A stretch of DNA of 64,000 nt from Legionellaceae bacterium. GTDB taxonomy: Bacteria; Pseudomonadota; Gammaproteobacteria; Legionellales; Legionellaceae. How positions within the stretch are numbered: position 1 is the stretch's first letter; each line of letters begins with the position of its first letter. The notes under the pieces were generated by a model, which ran no database searches, was not told the origin of the DNA, and saw only the letters and a program-made list of their open reading frames with translations. Both the position numbers and the translations under genes were made by a program. Shown here one piece after another: positions 9,277 to 18,481 of this stretch. The stretch is taken from NCBI GenBank assembly GCA_030148065.1, contig JASBUC010000003.1:29218-93217 (forward strand), in the 5' to 3' direction.

Positions 9277-12188
9277 TGCGGGCTTTGGTTTGAAACCATT
9301 TCTATGTCTTTCTCGATTGGAAAGGGGGGCGGGGCAGAGAGCATAAAGAATGGTGAGCGGCTAAGTGTGGAGCTGGTGTTGAAATCAGGGCTTTCAGGAG
9401 AGGGGCTTGGTGAGGGTGAGAAAAAGGTTGGGCTAGTTCGGCCACTTGCAATGGTCTTGAAGTGACTAACTGGTTTACTTGAATGTTGGCTGTTGTTTGC
9501 GGATGGAGGTTGATTTGACTCAAAGGGATCCGGGCCTTGTTGACTCGAGTCTTTAAGGCTTTGAGTCTTATTGTCTTGTTTTTTGTCTTCTGCTTTTTTC
9601 TTAGGAACATTTTTAAAAACTTTGGCAAAGCCTCGGGTAAGCAACACGAAGATGTAGGTGACTGAGAGCATGCAACCCAATGCTAAGGCGATCCCATCAC
9701 TCAGCCCACCTAATAAGAAATTCCAAAGGTTTTGGCTTTTTCCAGCAGTGGAGCCCAAAATTCGAAGTAATTCATTAATTTCTTGGAATAATAACTCACC
9801 TTTGGTAAGGCCATCGGTGATGTCGTCTTCCATGCCAAGCACCAGCGATGGTTTATGGCTGTGCAGTTCTGCTTCATTGGCTTTTTGGACATGAATGCAC
9901 TCTTCTATTTCTTTTCGTAAATTAGTGGCGTGATACAAACGAAAAGCAGAGAAGCCAATCATGGCAATGACGCCAAAGGCAATGGCACCAATAATTAAGG
10001 CTGGTGGGAAGGCGCCACCTGAGAGCAGGAGTATAATGTTAATGGCATAGAAAAGACTTGCTGTTGCCCCAAATAGGGTAAGGCCGTCTTTTAAACCATT
10101 AAGAAACGCCCCTTGATACGTTGGCATTAAGTGATTTTTTAACTCAGCACGTTTATCTTGAGTACGGTTGTAGACTGCGACTAAGCGTTGAACTTCCACT
10201 TGGCGAAGTTGCTTGAGCCGTTTGACTTCTTTTTCATCAGGCTCTTCATGCTCGCTTAAGTATTCTTCTAACTTGGCGTGCGCTTTGTAGTATTGGTTTT
10301 GCGCATCTTTCCATTCATTATGAAGTTTTGAAAGCTCGTTTTCTAAGATAATACGTTGGCACTTGTGATCATCTTCTATCTCTTCATTACGTCTTGTGAA
10401 GATGGCAGTGACACTAAAGGCAACAATCGCAGCGGTCAGCGCCCAAAGTAGCGGTCCGGGCGGGCTTACTAAGACAATGCCAAGGATCCCAGCATAAAGA
10501 TAAGGTGCATCGGCAAAAGCGCCTATGACCTTCGACCAGAGAAGTTTTTCTCGAGTTTGGGCCCGGTAGTCAGCAAGTCGCTCTTTACTAAGATCAAGCT
10601 CTTGAAAGCTAAAATCGGCATCAAAATCTTCAATTTGCTCTGCCTGGATACCGCTTTCAATGTAGAAATTATACAGGGCTTCGATTAGACGCTTCTTCTC
10701 TTGTCCCGCTGCTTTTTTATCAAGTTCGTTCTTTGCTTCTTTCTCAGTTAATTCTTTGAGTTTTAATTGCTCTTGGGCACTCAGCGCTCTTTGTCGGTTT
10801 TTTAAATAGGCGATGTCATCATTGAGTGCTTCGTGTTGCTGGTTAAGGCTGGCAATTTCAGCAACTTGTTTTTTATAGCGCTCATCAAGCTCGTTAACTT
10901 CTTTAAAAAACGCTGCTCGTTGCGCCTCTTCAAGATCGTTTAGTTGCCTAAAGAGGGCAGGTCTAAGCGCTTCTAAATGCTTTTTATCTTCAACTAGAGA
11001 CTGGGTTAATGAAAGAGTATCCTGTCTTTTTTGCTGTTTGATGCAAGCACGGTATTCGGCATACTTTTTTTCATGTTTTCGACGTAAATCATCCAGCTCA
11101 AAGGTTTTTGTCTCTTGCTTCTGGGCTTGTAGGGCTTCGAGCTGCTTTTTCTGACGGTTGAGCTTTTCTAGTAGTGGGTGTTGGAGGTTCGTCTTCTCTG
11201 TTGGCAACTGCTGTTCGTTAATGGCTTCTTCTAGTTGTTGTATGCTCTGTAGATAGTATTGAATTTCAGGTGCTGTTAGTAACTCTTTCTTCTCTTGAAC
11301 AATCTTTTCTTTGCTGTTTTGACGAGCTAAATCTGGCGTGCTTTGGCTCTTTCCTTTGCTCTGGGCGAAAGGCTTTAAAGGGTCGCGGTTGTCTAGTTTG
11401 ACACTGATGTTTTCAGCGTCCTTTTTATAGTTTTCAATTTCTTTGAGCTGCTCTTCAATTTTTTCAGCACGCTTAATTTTCATATCCAGCGCAAACAACT
11501 CATTTCTTAAGTCTTGTTTCCTTTGTAGGAATTCGTTGAGCTTGTTAACTTTTTTAGTTGCGTCAGTGGATTTCTTTTCGCGATCTTTACGCTCATCGAG
11601 CATACTTCGTTGCCAGCAGCGGTTGATGATTGACACCGCACTGATAATTAGGCCAATTGGTAAGACTAAACTAACGTATTGTTGGTGGTCGAGCACTTCC
11701 AAGGCCAGGAACATTGCGATAAAGCCTTTGGTGCCTTTATAGCCGTTTTTAGCGCCTTTTAGAATGTCTCTGGCATAGTCCCAAAACTTGCGGGTATTTT
11801 GTTTGTTAGGATCTTTGTTTAAAGCCTTTTTTTCAGTCTTTTCGAAGTAGTTGGCTAGGGCTGAAATGCCGGTAATGAGCAGCGAGCCACTGATGACTAG
11901 TAACAGCCATTCAGGGTCGCTTAAGGCGGTTTCCAATGCCTCAGCGTATTCCTTGGACGAGCCGGTTGTAATTTCACACAGGTATTTGAGGGTGCTGTAA
12001 GAGACACTTAAGCCATCTAAAACCCCATACAAAAAGTAGAACCAAGCGGATTCATCAATTTGTTCTGCAAAGGACTTTTCAGGGCGCTCTTCAGCTTGTT
12101 TCGCAGTTGCCGTTGTAGCGGCGTGACCATCCGTATCACTGCTTTTTTGTAGGTCCTTGTTATCTTCGACTTCATGTGGTTCGGACAT
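9273..12188 (-). CDS. Multi-pass membrane protein with coiled coils and repeated membrane modules, 971 aa
   Basis: Not a family I recognise. About five hydrophobic modules alternate with long charged coiled coils. The modules begin near residues 52 (LYGVLDGLS), 142 (ILKGAKNGYK), 555 (IGAFADAPYLYAG), 695 (LNGLKDGLTLFG) and 828 (LGGLSDGIALALG); each has a Gly-rich start and one or two membrane helices, which suggests internal duplication. The longest coiled coil spans about 200-540. The C-terminal 100 residues are Ser/Pro-rich and probably disordered. There is no cleavable signal peptide. A secreted effector that inserts in host membranes, or a bacterial inner-membrane scaffold, are both possible. 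Confidence 0.75.
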   Translation of the reverse strand: MSEPHEVEDNKDLQKSSDTDGHAATTATAKQAEERPEKSFAEQIDESAWFYFLYGVLDGLSVSYSTLKYLCEITTGSSKEYAEALETALSDPEWLLLVISGSLLITGISALANYFEKTEKKALNKDPNKQNTRKFWDYARDILKGAKNGYKGTKGFIAMFLALEVLDHQQYVSLVLPIGLIISAVSIINRCWQRSMLDERKDREKKSTDATKKVNKLNEFLQRKQDLRNELFALDMKIKRAEKIEEQLKEIENYKKDAENISVKLDNRDPLKPFAQSKGKSQSTPDLARQNSKEKIVQEKKELLTAPEIQYYLQSIQQLEEAINEQQLPTEKTNLQHPLLEKLNRQKKQLEALQAQKQETKTFELDDLRRKHEKKYAEYRACIKQQKRQDTLSLTQSLVEDKKHLEALRPALFRQLNDLEEAQRAAFFKEVNELDERYKKQVAEIASLNQQHEALNDDIAYLKNRQRALSAQEQLKLKELTEKEAKNELDKKAAGQEKKRLIEALYNFYIESGIQAEQIEDFDADFSFQELDLSKERLADYRAQTREKLLWSKVIGAFADAPYLYAGILGIVLVSPPGPLLWALTAAIVAFSVTAIFTRRNEEIEDDHKCQRIILENELSKLHNEWKDAQNQYYKAHAKLEEYLSEHEEPDEKEVKRLKQLRQVEVQRLVAVYNRTQDKRAELKNHLMPTYQGAFLNGLKDGLTLFGATASLFYAINIILLLSGGAFPPALIIGAIAFGVIAMIGFSAFRLYHATNLRKEIEECIHVQKANEAELHSHKPSLVLGMEDDITDGLTKGELLFQEINELLRILGSTAGKSQNLWNFLLGGLSDGIALALGCMLSVTYIFVLLTRGFAKVFKNVPKKKAEDKKQDNKTQSLKDSSQQGPDPFESNQPPSANNSQHSSKPVSHFKTIASGRTSPTFFSPSPSPSPESPDFNTSSTLSRSPFFMLSAPPPFPIEKDIEMVSNQSPH

Positions 12189-12319
12189 GATTAGTACAGT
12201 GGTAACAATTTGCGCGCATGATACAAAGTTGATTGATTTTTGTCAAGTATCATCGCAGAATCTCCCGAAAATAATGTAAAAAAGTCCTAGGCTTTCTCGA
12301 TTAATGTAAAGAGGTCCCA

Positions 12320-13117
12320 ATGAAGAAGTATTTTGCGGTGATGGGGGCCCCCATCAGCCACAGCCTGTCGCCCGTCCTATTTGAGCATTTTGCAAGAGAG
12401 CATGAAGTGCCACTTATTTACGATAAGCTGCAGGTTGAACCAGAGTCTTTTAGTACAGCGGTTGCAACATTCTTTAAGAAAGGGGGACAAGGCTTAAATA
12501 TTACCGCACCACTTAAAGAGCAAGCCTTTGAACTGGCGACTGAGCACTCGCAGTCAGCGTTGTTTGCAAAGAGTGCCAACATTTTATATCTGGGGCGAGA
12601 TGGCAAGCTTTGGGCAGATAACAGCGATGGTTTTGGCCTATCAGAAGCACTTGCCTCAAAGCTTTCTCTGTCTGGAAAACGCGTCTTACTGCTAGGCAGT
12701 GGGGGAGCTGCTCGAGGGGTTATTTTAGATCTTCTGGCAAAAGGGTGTGAGTTGACGCTTGCGGCTCGAGATCCCAATAAGCTGAAGTGTCTTGAAAAAG
12801 AGCACCCTTTGATCAATGTTTCATCATTTAGTCAGCTCTCAGGTGACTTTCAGGTGGTGATTAATGCAACCTCTGCCAGTGCCAAGAAACAGTTGCCAGC
12901 CATTGCCAGTGAGCTGGTTAATAAGGCTCTAACCCTTGACATGGTCTATGATAGAACCCAAACCGTCTTTCAAACATGGTGTCTAGAGCATGGTGCCAGT
13001 GAGGCGCTGGATGGTCTTGAAATGCTTGTTTTCCAAGCCTCTAAGAGCTTTGAGGTTTTCACCGGGATTTTGCCAAATGCAAACAACGCGCTTGTTTTCT
13101 TAAAACAGTCAGTGTAG
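12320..13117 (+). CDS. aroE: Shikimate dehydrogenase (NADP+)
   Basis: Reduces 3-dehydroshikimate to shikimate in chorismate synthesis. SHSLSP near residue 14 binds substrate; the catalytic Lys is in LNITAPLKEQAFEL; the Asp is in ADNSDGFG (NTDGxG in most members); the NADP loop GSGGAARG and INATSAS follow. 265 aa is the normal length. The start has AAAGAGG upstream. The preceding 130-bp gap contains the divergent promoters of this gene and the 971-aa gene. Confidence 0.96.
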   Translation: MKKYFAVMGAPISHSLSPVLFEHFAREHEVPLIYDKLQVEPESFSTAVATFFKKGGQGLNITAPLKEQAFELATEHSQSALFAKSANILYLGRDGKLWADNSDGFGLSEALASKLSLSGKRVLLLGSGGAARGVILDLLAKGCELTLAARDPNKLKCLEKEHPLINVSSFSQLSGDFQVVINATSASAKKQLPAIASELVNKALTLDMVYDRTQTVFQTWCLEHGASEALDGLEMLVFQASKSFEVFTGILPNANNALVFLKQSV

Positions 13118-13190
13118 TGTCACTAGAGTGTGGCTATAGAAGGATTAATTAAAGGCCCGAAGATGAACTGTTTCGAACGCAAGGAGTGTG

Positions 13191-14633
13191 ATGCGATCCA
13201 TTGTTCTAGATCAACCGAAACCATTCTATCTCATTTTCTTTCTGGAGTTATGGGAGCGTTTTGGTTTTTATACCGTCCAGGGGATCTTGGCCTATTTTTT
13301 CGTACGAGAATTAGGCTTTGATGAACACCAGTCTTTTTATACCTTTGGTGCTTTTTCAGCGCTGGTCTATGGCTTAGTTGCCGTTGGTGGTTTCATTGGG
13401 GATAAGTATTTTGGTACTAAGCGAACCATAATCTTGGGAATGGTCACGCTTGCACTGGGGTATTTGTTTCTATCATTTGCTGACAAAGTCAGTGTTTTTT
13501 ATGCGCTGGGCCTAGTTTGTGTGGGCAATGGGCTTTTTAAGGCCAATCCATCGAGCCTTCTTGCAAAGTGCTACAGTCCTGATGATCCACGGCTGCATGG
13601 GGGATTCACGCTTTATTACATGGCAATTAACATTGGTTCTATTTTTGCGCTGATTATAGGACCGAGTGTATCCAGTCGTTTTGGATGGCACTCAGCCTTC
13701 TTTTTGAGTTTTATTGGACTCAGCATGGCATTGGCAAATTATGCTTATTGTCGAAAGATGGTGGCCAACATCAATTATGGTGCTGATAAGGAGAGCACAT
13801 CTTGGTCAAAGCTTGCGGTGTTGTTGGTGATGACCGTTGCCATGACCGTGGCTTCAGCTTACTTGCTTAAACACGTTTTTTTAACAGAATGCCTACTGGC
13901 TGTAATCAGCGTGTTGGTGTTTTTCATGTTTATGCGTTATGCCCTACAAGAGAAAGGCCCCGCACGAGGTCGTATGCTGGTTTCTTTGGTATTGATGGTC
14001 GAAGCAATCGTCTTTTTTACGCTCTACCAGCAAATGCCTACGTCTTTAAATTTCTTTGCCATTCATAACGTCGAGCATAAACTATTCGGGTTGATGATTG
14101 ATCCTCAGACTTTTCAGGTATTAAACCCCATTTGGATAATGTTGCTTAGCCCCTTTCTGGCTGTTGTCTATTTAAAGCTTCATAAAATGAATAAAGACAT
14201 CACCACTGCTCATAAATTTGCCTTTGGTATGACCTTGTGTGGCATTAGCTTTAGCCTACTTTATTTCACTCGATTTTTTGCCAATGAGGCAGGTGTTGTT
14301 TCCTGGTGGTGGTTGGTTGCAAGTTATTTTTTTCAGAGTTTTGGTGAGTTGCTGGTAAGTGCTCTAGGGGTTGCCATGGTGGCAGAATTAGTACCTCAGG
14401 AAATAACCGGCTTCATTATGGGCATGTGGTTTTTAACCTCTTCAATTTCTGGCTTCACAGGCGCTTATGTTGCGTCTCTTACAACGGTAAAGACCAGTGG
14501 CTTTAAAACGGGTTTTGATAGTTTGTTGGTTTATTCAAATGTATTTTTAGAAATTGGTTTAGTGACCTTAGCCTTGTCGGTGATTATGTGGTTCATGGCG
14601 CCATTTTTATCTCGAATCATAAATCAGCGTTAA
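13191..14633 (+). CDS. Proton-dependent oligopeptide transporter (POT/PTR2 family)
   Basis: Inner-membrane di/tripeptide-proton symporter of the major facilitator superfamily, about 480 aa with 12-14 membrane segments. The family signature ExxERF appears as ELWERFGFY near the N-terminus, and the PTR2 motif as YYMAINIGS in helix 5. AAGGAG at 13181-13186 fits the ATG at 13191 better than the in-frame GTG at 13188. Such transporters supply amino acids to intracellular pathogens. Single gene; the 3' side opens into the structured region upstream of the CsrA-like gene. Confidence 0.92.
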   Translation: MRSIVLDQPKPFYLIFFLELWERFGFYTVQGILAYFFVRELGFDEHQSFYTFGAFSALVYGLVAVGGFIGDKYFGTKRTIILGMVTLALGYLFLSFADKVSVFYALGLVCVGNGLFKANPSSLLAKCYSPDDPRLHGGFTLYYMAINIGSIFALIIGPSVSSRFGWHSAFFLSFIGLSMALANYAYCRKMVANINYGADKESTSWSKLAVLLVMTVAMTVASAYLLKHVFLTECLLAVISVLVFFMFMRYALQEKGPARGRMLVSLVLMVEAIVFFTLYQQMPTSLNFFAIHNVEHKLFGLMIDPQTFQVLNPIWIMLLSPFLAVVYLKLHKMNKDITTAHKFAFGMTLCGISFSLLYFTRFFANEAGVVSWWWLVASYFFQSFGELLVSALGVAMVAELVPQEITGFIMGMWFLTSSISGFTGAYVASLTTVKTSGFKTGFDSLLVYSNVFLEIGLVTLALSVIMWFMAPFLSRIINQR

Positions 14634-14931
14634 ACGTTAAGACTAAATGGAAGTAGTTTGGAAATATCGTTGGACAAGAAATATTTCTTTCTATATGTTT
14701 GTAACAACCGTGTTTGCTAATGGTCAGGTGCAAACCAGTAGGCTGCTTTCTAGTTAAGAAAGGGCATTTATCTTGCACCGTCTAAGGTTTAAGGACACAT
14801 CGTTTAAAGCCGTGACCCATCTCTAGATTGAAGACAAGGGAGCGGAAGGCCGTACCTTCATTTAAGGGAACTTAAGACAAGGAACAGTCTTCTACGATTA
14901 AATGAGGGGTGTATTTACTAGGGGGGAGTGA
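14634..14931 (+). promoter_or_regulatory. Structured GGA-rich leader or small RNA region upstream of the csrA-like gene
   Basis: This 298-bp stretch has no ORF but several short hairpins. GGTGCAA near 14731 can pair with TTGCACC near 14773. GAAGG (14845-14849) pairs with CCTTC (14855-14859). TTAAG-GGAA-CTTAA (14862-14875) puts a GGA in a tetraloop. AAGAC-AAGGAACA-GTCTT (14874-14891) puts AAGGA in its loop. The last two share two bases, so they would be alternatives. Further GGA sites lie at about 14793 and in the ribosome site just before 14932. GGA in hairpin loops is how CsrA recognises RNA, so this may be an autoregulated 5' leader or a CsrA-binding small RNA. Confidence 0.5.
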
Positions 14932-15120
14932 ATGGATTTATATGATATAAAATATAACGAGTCGATGATATTAGAGCTCGGAGGTGTGAAAGTGACAATT
15001 ACGCTCTTGCCTTCTAAAGATTGCCCTGGAGAGTACGCCTTTGGCATTGAAGCACCTAAATCCATTGCTATAAATCGTGAAGAGATTTACAAGAAGTTAA
15101 ATCAACACAAAGAGAAGTAA
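14932..15120 (+). CDS. Divergent CsrA/RsmA-family RNA-binding protein
   Basis: A 62-aa CsrA homologue. The C-terminal half, GIEAPKSIAINREEIYKKL, matches E. coli CsrA around GVNAPKEVSVHREEIYQRI, including the RNA-contacting Arg (Arg44 in E. coli). The first strand is very different: DLYDIKYNES stands where the family has LILTRRVGET, so the LTRR residues that also contact RNA are missing. The loop between strands (LLPSKDCPGEYAF) is a few residues longer than usual. A strong AGGGGGGAG ribosome site precedes the ATG. Legionella genomes carry several CsrA paralogues, and this is likely an accessory one, perhaps with altered targets. SerA follows 60 bp downstream. Confidence 0.85.
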   Translation: MDLYDIKYNESMILELGGVKVTITLLPSKDCPGEYAFGIEAPKSIAINREEIYKKLNQHKEK

Positions 15121-15179
15121 TTTTTACCGATTTTCTTTTTCGTCTTTTTCATTGAACTGCGATCATTTAAGGACGCCCC

Positions 15180-16334
15180 ATGTTTCGTGTACAACTATTT
15201 AACCAAATAGCCGACAGCGGTCTGGCAATCTTGCGCCAATCAGGCTTTGAGCTAAACGAACACTCTGCTGATGCCATTTTACTTCGCTCTGAAAACCTTC
15301 ATGACAAGCACTTTTCCTCCAATTTAAAAGTGGTTGTTAGAGCTGGTGCCGGGGTCAATAATGTGCCAGTGGATCTGCTCACAAAGAAAGGGATCCCTGT
15401 GTTAAACACTCCCGGAGCCAATGCCAATGCGGTCAAAGAGTTAGTCATTGGTGCCTTAATCATGGCAGCTCGAAATTTATTACCCGCCACGCAATCTTTA
15501 AAATCATTAGAGTCCGACAAACTAAAGACTGAGGTTGAAAAAATTAAAAAAGCTTATAAAGGTTGTGAGTTAGTCAACAAGAGGCTTGCGGTGATTGGTC
15601 TGGGGGCCATTGGCGGCAAAGTTGCCAATACCGCCCTCGATCTTGGTTTAAAGGTCGTGGGCTATGATGCTGGCCTCACGGTTGAAAATGCGCTTAGGGT
15701 GTCATCGAACGTGGAGAGAGCTCGCACTTTGTCCGATGCGCTTAAGGACGCTGATTTTATCAGTCTTCATGTGCCGTATTTTCCGGCCACACATCATTTG
15801 ATTAATGCGAACCTGTTTCAATGTTTAAAAAAAGGGGCGGTTTTACTTAATTTTGCTAGGAGTGACATTGTTGATGAGACAGCCCTTAAAGAGGTCTTAG
15901 GTGCAAACCTTTCACTCTATGTGACCGACTTTCCAAGCAAAGACTTACTCAATGAGCCACGAGTTCTTGCCTTTCCACATCTTGGTGCTTCGACGTATGA
16001 GGCTGAAGAAAACTGTGCGCAGATGGCAGTTGAGCAGTTAATCTCATTTCTAAAAACTGGTACGATTAAAAACGCAGTTAACTTTCCTGATTTAACTTTA
16101 TCGAGTCATGCTTCTTATCGAATTGCCCTCAGTAATTTAAATTGTCCCAACATGTTAGGGCAAATAACCAGCACTTTGGCTAGCCTTGATTATAACATTG
16201 TAGAGCTTGCCAATCGTTCAAAAGGCGAGGTTGCCTACAATTTGATTGACATCGACCGAGCGCCTAACCCCATTCTTTGTCAACAGTTAAGTGGTATTAA
16301 AGGGGTGCTAAACTGCCGGACGCTGTCTCTTTAA
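15180..16334 (+). CDS. serA: D-3-phosphoglycerate dehydrogenase-like 2-hydroxyacid dehydrogenase with ACT domain
   Basis: NAD-dependent D-2-hydroxyacid dehydrogenase, 384 aa. The first about 95 residues form the substrate domain start; the Rossmann motif VIGLGAIGGKVANTA is near residue 140; catalytic Arg, Glu and His lie around LLNFARSDIVDE and FPHLGASTYEAEENCA. The last about 70 residues (NCPNMLGQITSTLASLDYNI) are an ACT regulatory domain. This compact layout is a known short form of phosphoglycerate dehydrogenase, first step of serine synthesis. No serB or serC is near. Its final 38 bases overlap the tail of the convergent gene 16297-17307. Confidence 0.88.
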   Translation: MFRVQLFNQIADSGLAILRQSGFELNEHSADAILLRSENLHDKHFSSNLKVVVRAGAGVNNVPVDLLTKKGIPVLNTPGANANAVKELVIGALIMAARNLLPATQSLKSLESDKLKTEVEKIKKAYKGCELVNKRLAVIGLGAIGGKVANTALDLGLKVVGYDAGLTVENALRVSSNVERARTLSDALKDADFISLHVPYFPATHHLINANLFQCLKKGAVLLNFARSDIVDETALKEVLGANLSLYVTDFPSKDLLNEPRVLAFPHLGASTYEAEENCAQMAVEQLISFLKTGTIKNAVNFPDLTLSSHASYRIALSNLNCPNMLGQITSTLASLDYNIVELANRSKGEVAYNLIDIDRAPNPILCQQLSGIKGVLNCRTLSL

Positions 16335-17307
16335 CATTCTTATGTTGAGTGATAAGTGCCTCAACCGTGAGCAGTGTTTTGGGCGTTCGTTTGAGTAATG
16401 GGTCAAAGAAAAAGCGCTGTCTTAAGTTACTAAGACTCTCGTGATGCTTAGATCGCCAGGACACCATTTTTTCTATGAGCGCCTCTAATGGCAGGCCTTC
16501 ATGTTCAGAGAGCGAGAGATAGAGCGCCTTTAGTTGACAAAATCGCCTATAGGATTCTTGACTATTTGGCTTTGTTTTCGGAATTGCTTCTAGTCTTCTA
16601 AAGAGTGTTCGCAGCACCTCTTGTTTGGAACTTAATTCTTTGCCTGGGGCCTCTGGTAGGATGTAGAAAGGTTTTTCTGCTGATTGAAAGCCATTAATCA
16701 ACACTGCTTGAAAAGGTGGTTGTACGAAAAAGAGGTTACTCATAGATGGCAGGGAGAGCTTACGACTCTTTATAAAGGCCGTGGCCGTGTGCCTGCAGGA
16801 ATTCCAAAGAGAGAGAGCTTTGGCGTCGTTATTAAGCTCACAGTTCGACCTGAGTATGACGTACTTTGTTAGAGGCGATTTTCGGTAGTAGAGACGATGA
16901 GGTAGGCCGGTGCTTGCTGCCTCCTTGGGCTTGTAGGCGGGAAACGAAGGTATGATCGTTTCTGCAAGTCTTATAAATTCTAAGTAATTTTGGTAACTAA
17001 TTGAAATGGCGAGATAATGGGGGGAGTGATATTTCGGCTTTTTTCGGTCGCGCTCGCCATAGAGGGCCTCATCTTCTGTATCAACACTGCTTGGTAGGCC
17101 ATGAAAAAGCATACTCAAAAGAGCCGCAAGCGGTGAGGGCATGTCTCGTTCTAGTACATTTTTTCCAAGGCTTGCAAGAATTTGAGTGCCATTTTCGTTC
17201 TGAGTCCCGAGTAATACATAGGAATGTTGCCAGTTCTGGCATAAGGCAATAAAAAACTCATCCTGGTGTGAGATGTCAAGAAATGGCTTGATAAGTGGAT
17301 GGGGCAT
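16297..17307 (-). CDS. Unknown protein, 336 aa
   Basis: Not assigned. No signal peptide or membrane segment. Two stretches stand out: YHSPHYLAISISYQNYLEFI (about 93-112) and a Cys-containing region, RSNCELNNDAKALSLWNSC (about 153-171). The first is reminiscent of His-containing strands before a helix in papain-like proteins of Legionella, with Cys further on; this is only an impression. The C-terminal third is helical and basic. It converges on serA with a 38-bp overlap and is divergent from the RND adaptor gene. Candidate effector by genome context only. Confidence 0.65.
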   Translation of the reverse strand: MPHPLIKPFLDISHQDEFFIALCQNWQHSYVLLGTQNENGTQILASLGKNVLERDMPSPLAALLSMLFHGLPSSVDTEDEALYGERDRKKPKYHSPHYLAISISYQNYLEFIRLAETIIPSFPAYKPKEAASTGLPHRLYYRKSPLTKYVILRSNCELNNDAKALSLWNSCRHTATAFIKSRKLSLPSMSNLFFVQPPFQAVLINGFQSAEKPFYILPEAPGKELSSKQEVLRTLFRRLEAIPKTKPNSQESYRRFCQLKALYLSLSEHEGLPLEALIEKMVSWRSKHHESLSNLRQRFFFDPLLKRTPKTLLTVEALITQHKNVKETASGSLAPL

Positions 17308-17410
17308 TCAAATTCGATGCAGATTGGTTTTTTTGTCATCATAATCAATATTCGCGTTGCCATCAATATCTCTCTATACTCTAGAAAGTTGGATGTCATA
17401 ATAAAAAAGG

Positions 17411-18481
17411 ATGTTTTTGCCAATGAGGCTTCGAGAAAAACGACGAATCATCGTCTCTGTAGTACTGCTGTGTGCCCTGATACTATGGATGTTAAGTGGT
17501 TTTCTACGTGAAAGAATAGAAGAAAAGCAGCGTAATGAAGCAAATGGCAAACCGTTCTCAGTGTTGGTAAAGCCCTCTAAGGCAGAGCACTTTCAGACTA
17601 CCTTTGAAGCGCATGGTGCTTTGGTTCCTGATAAAACAGTGGTTTTAAAAGCCGAAGTCTCTGGCATGGTAGTCGAAATTTTAAAAGAAGATGGCAACCG
17701 AGTTGAGCAAGGTGAGTTGCTAGCAAAGATTGATTTACAAGATAAGTTAGCGCAGCTAGAGAATAGTAAATTTAAGCAAGAAGAAGCCAAGGCCAACCTA
17801 GAGGCCTTTTCTGCCTTAAAAGATAAAGGGTATGCTGCAAAAGTAAAATTTTATTCTGCGAAGGCAAGCTTTGCAGAAGCGAAGGCCCGCATGGCGCTCA
17901 TTCAAAGACTCATCCATAAAACCAAGATTATTGCGCCCATTTCAGGCATCTTATCAAAGCAGTGGATTGAAAAAGGTGATTATGTGAAAGAAGGGGAAAA
18001 GCTCTATGAATTGGTCAAAATAAACCCTTTGCAAGTGCGGGTGCAAGTCTCCCAATATCAGGTGAAGAGCTTAAAAAAAGGTCAGGCCGTTCAAATCAAG
18101 TTAGTAACAGGTGAATCCTTAACGGGCCACATTATTTTTATTTCACCGGTTGCCAATAGTGCAACTAGAACCTTTACTGTTGACGTCAGTGTGCCAAACC
18201 CTAAAGAGATCCAAGCAGGATTTTCGGCAACGGTGATTTTTAAAGGCAAAAAAGGCAAAGCCCACCTTATAAAACCCTCAAAGTTGTTTTTAGATAACAA
18301 AGGGAATTTAGGGGTAAAGGGCGTTGATAAAGATAACCGAGTGGTTTTTTACCCCATTCAAATTGCTGCAGGGGATAAAAATGGGGCTTGGGTCTTAGGT
18401 CTTCCTGATGAGCTCATCTTAATTGAGCGAGGGCAAGGATTTGTTAAAGAAGGCATTGAGGTTGATGTGTATTATGAATAG
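17411..18481 (+). CDS. RND efflux periplasmic adaptor (membrane fusion protein)
   Basis: Adaptor of a tripartite RND pump, 356 aa. One N-terminal membrane anchor (IIVSVVLLCALILWMLSGFL) is followed by a biotinyl-lipoyl-like domain (VLKAEVSGMVVEIL ... NRVEQGELLAKI), a short coiled-coil hairpin, the second lipoyl half (KTKIIAPISGILSKQ) and beta-barrel domains. A second possible start is ATG 17423. The stop overlaps the pump gene's ATG (ATGAATAG at 18474-18481), so translation is coupled. There is no lipobox. Substrate unknown; no outer-membrane channel gene is adjacent, so a shared TolC-type channel is likely. Confidence 0.9.
   Translation: MFLPMRLREKRRIIVSVVLLCALILWMLSGFLRERIEEKQRNEANGKPFSVLVKPSKAEHFQTTFEAHGALVPDKTVVLKAEVSGMVVEILKEDGNRVEQGELLAKIDLQDKLAQLENSKFKQEEAKANLEAFSALKDKGYAAKVKFYSAKASFAEAKARMALIQRLIHKTKIIAPISGILSKQWIEKGDYVKEGEKLYELVKINPLQVRVQVSQYQVKSLKKGQAVQIKLVTGESLTGHIIFISPVANSATRTFTVDVSVPNPKEIQAGFSATVIFKGKKGKAHLIKPSKLFLDNKGNLGVKGVDKDNRVVFYPIQIAAGDKNGAWVLGLPDELILIERGQGFVKEGIEVDVYYE

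Noticed and set aside
14634..14931. 6S RNA, tmRNA or RNase P RNA in the structured interval
   Set aside because: No long terminal helix with a central bubble, no CCA end and no RNase P core motif could be seen; only short local hairpins.
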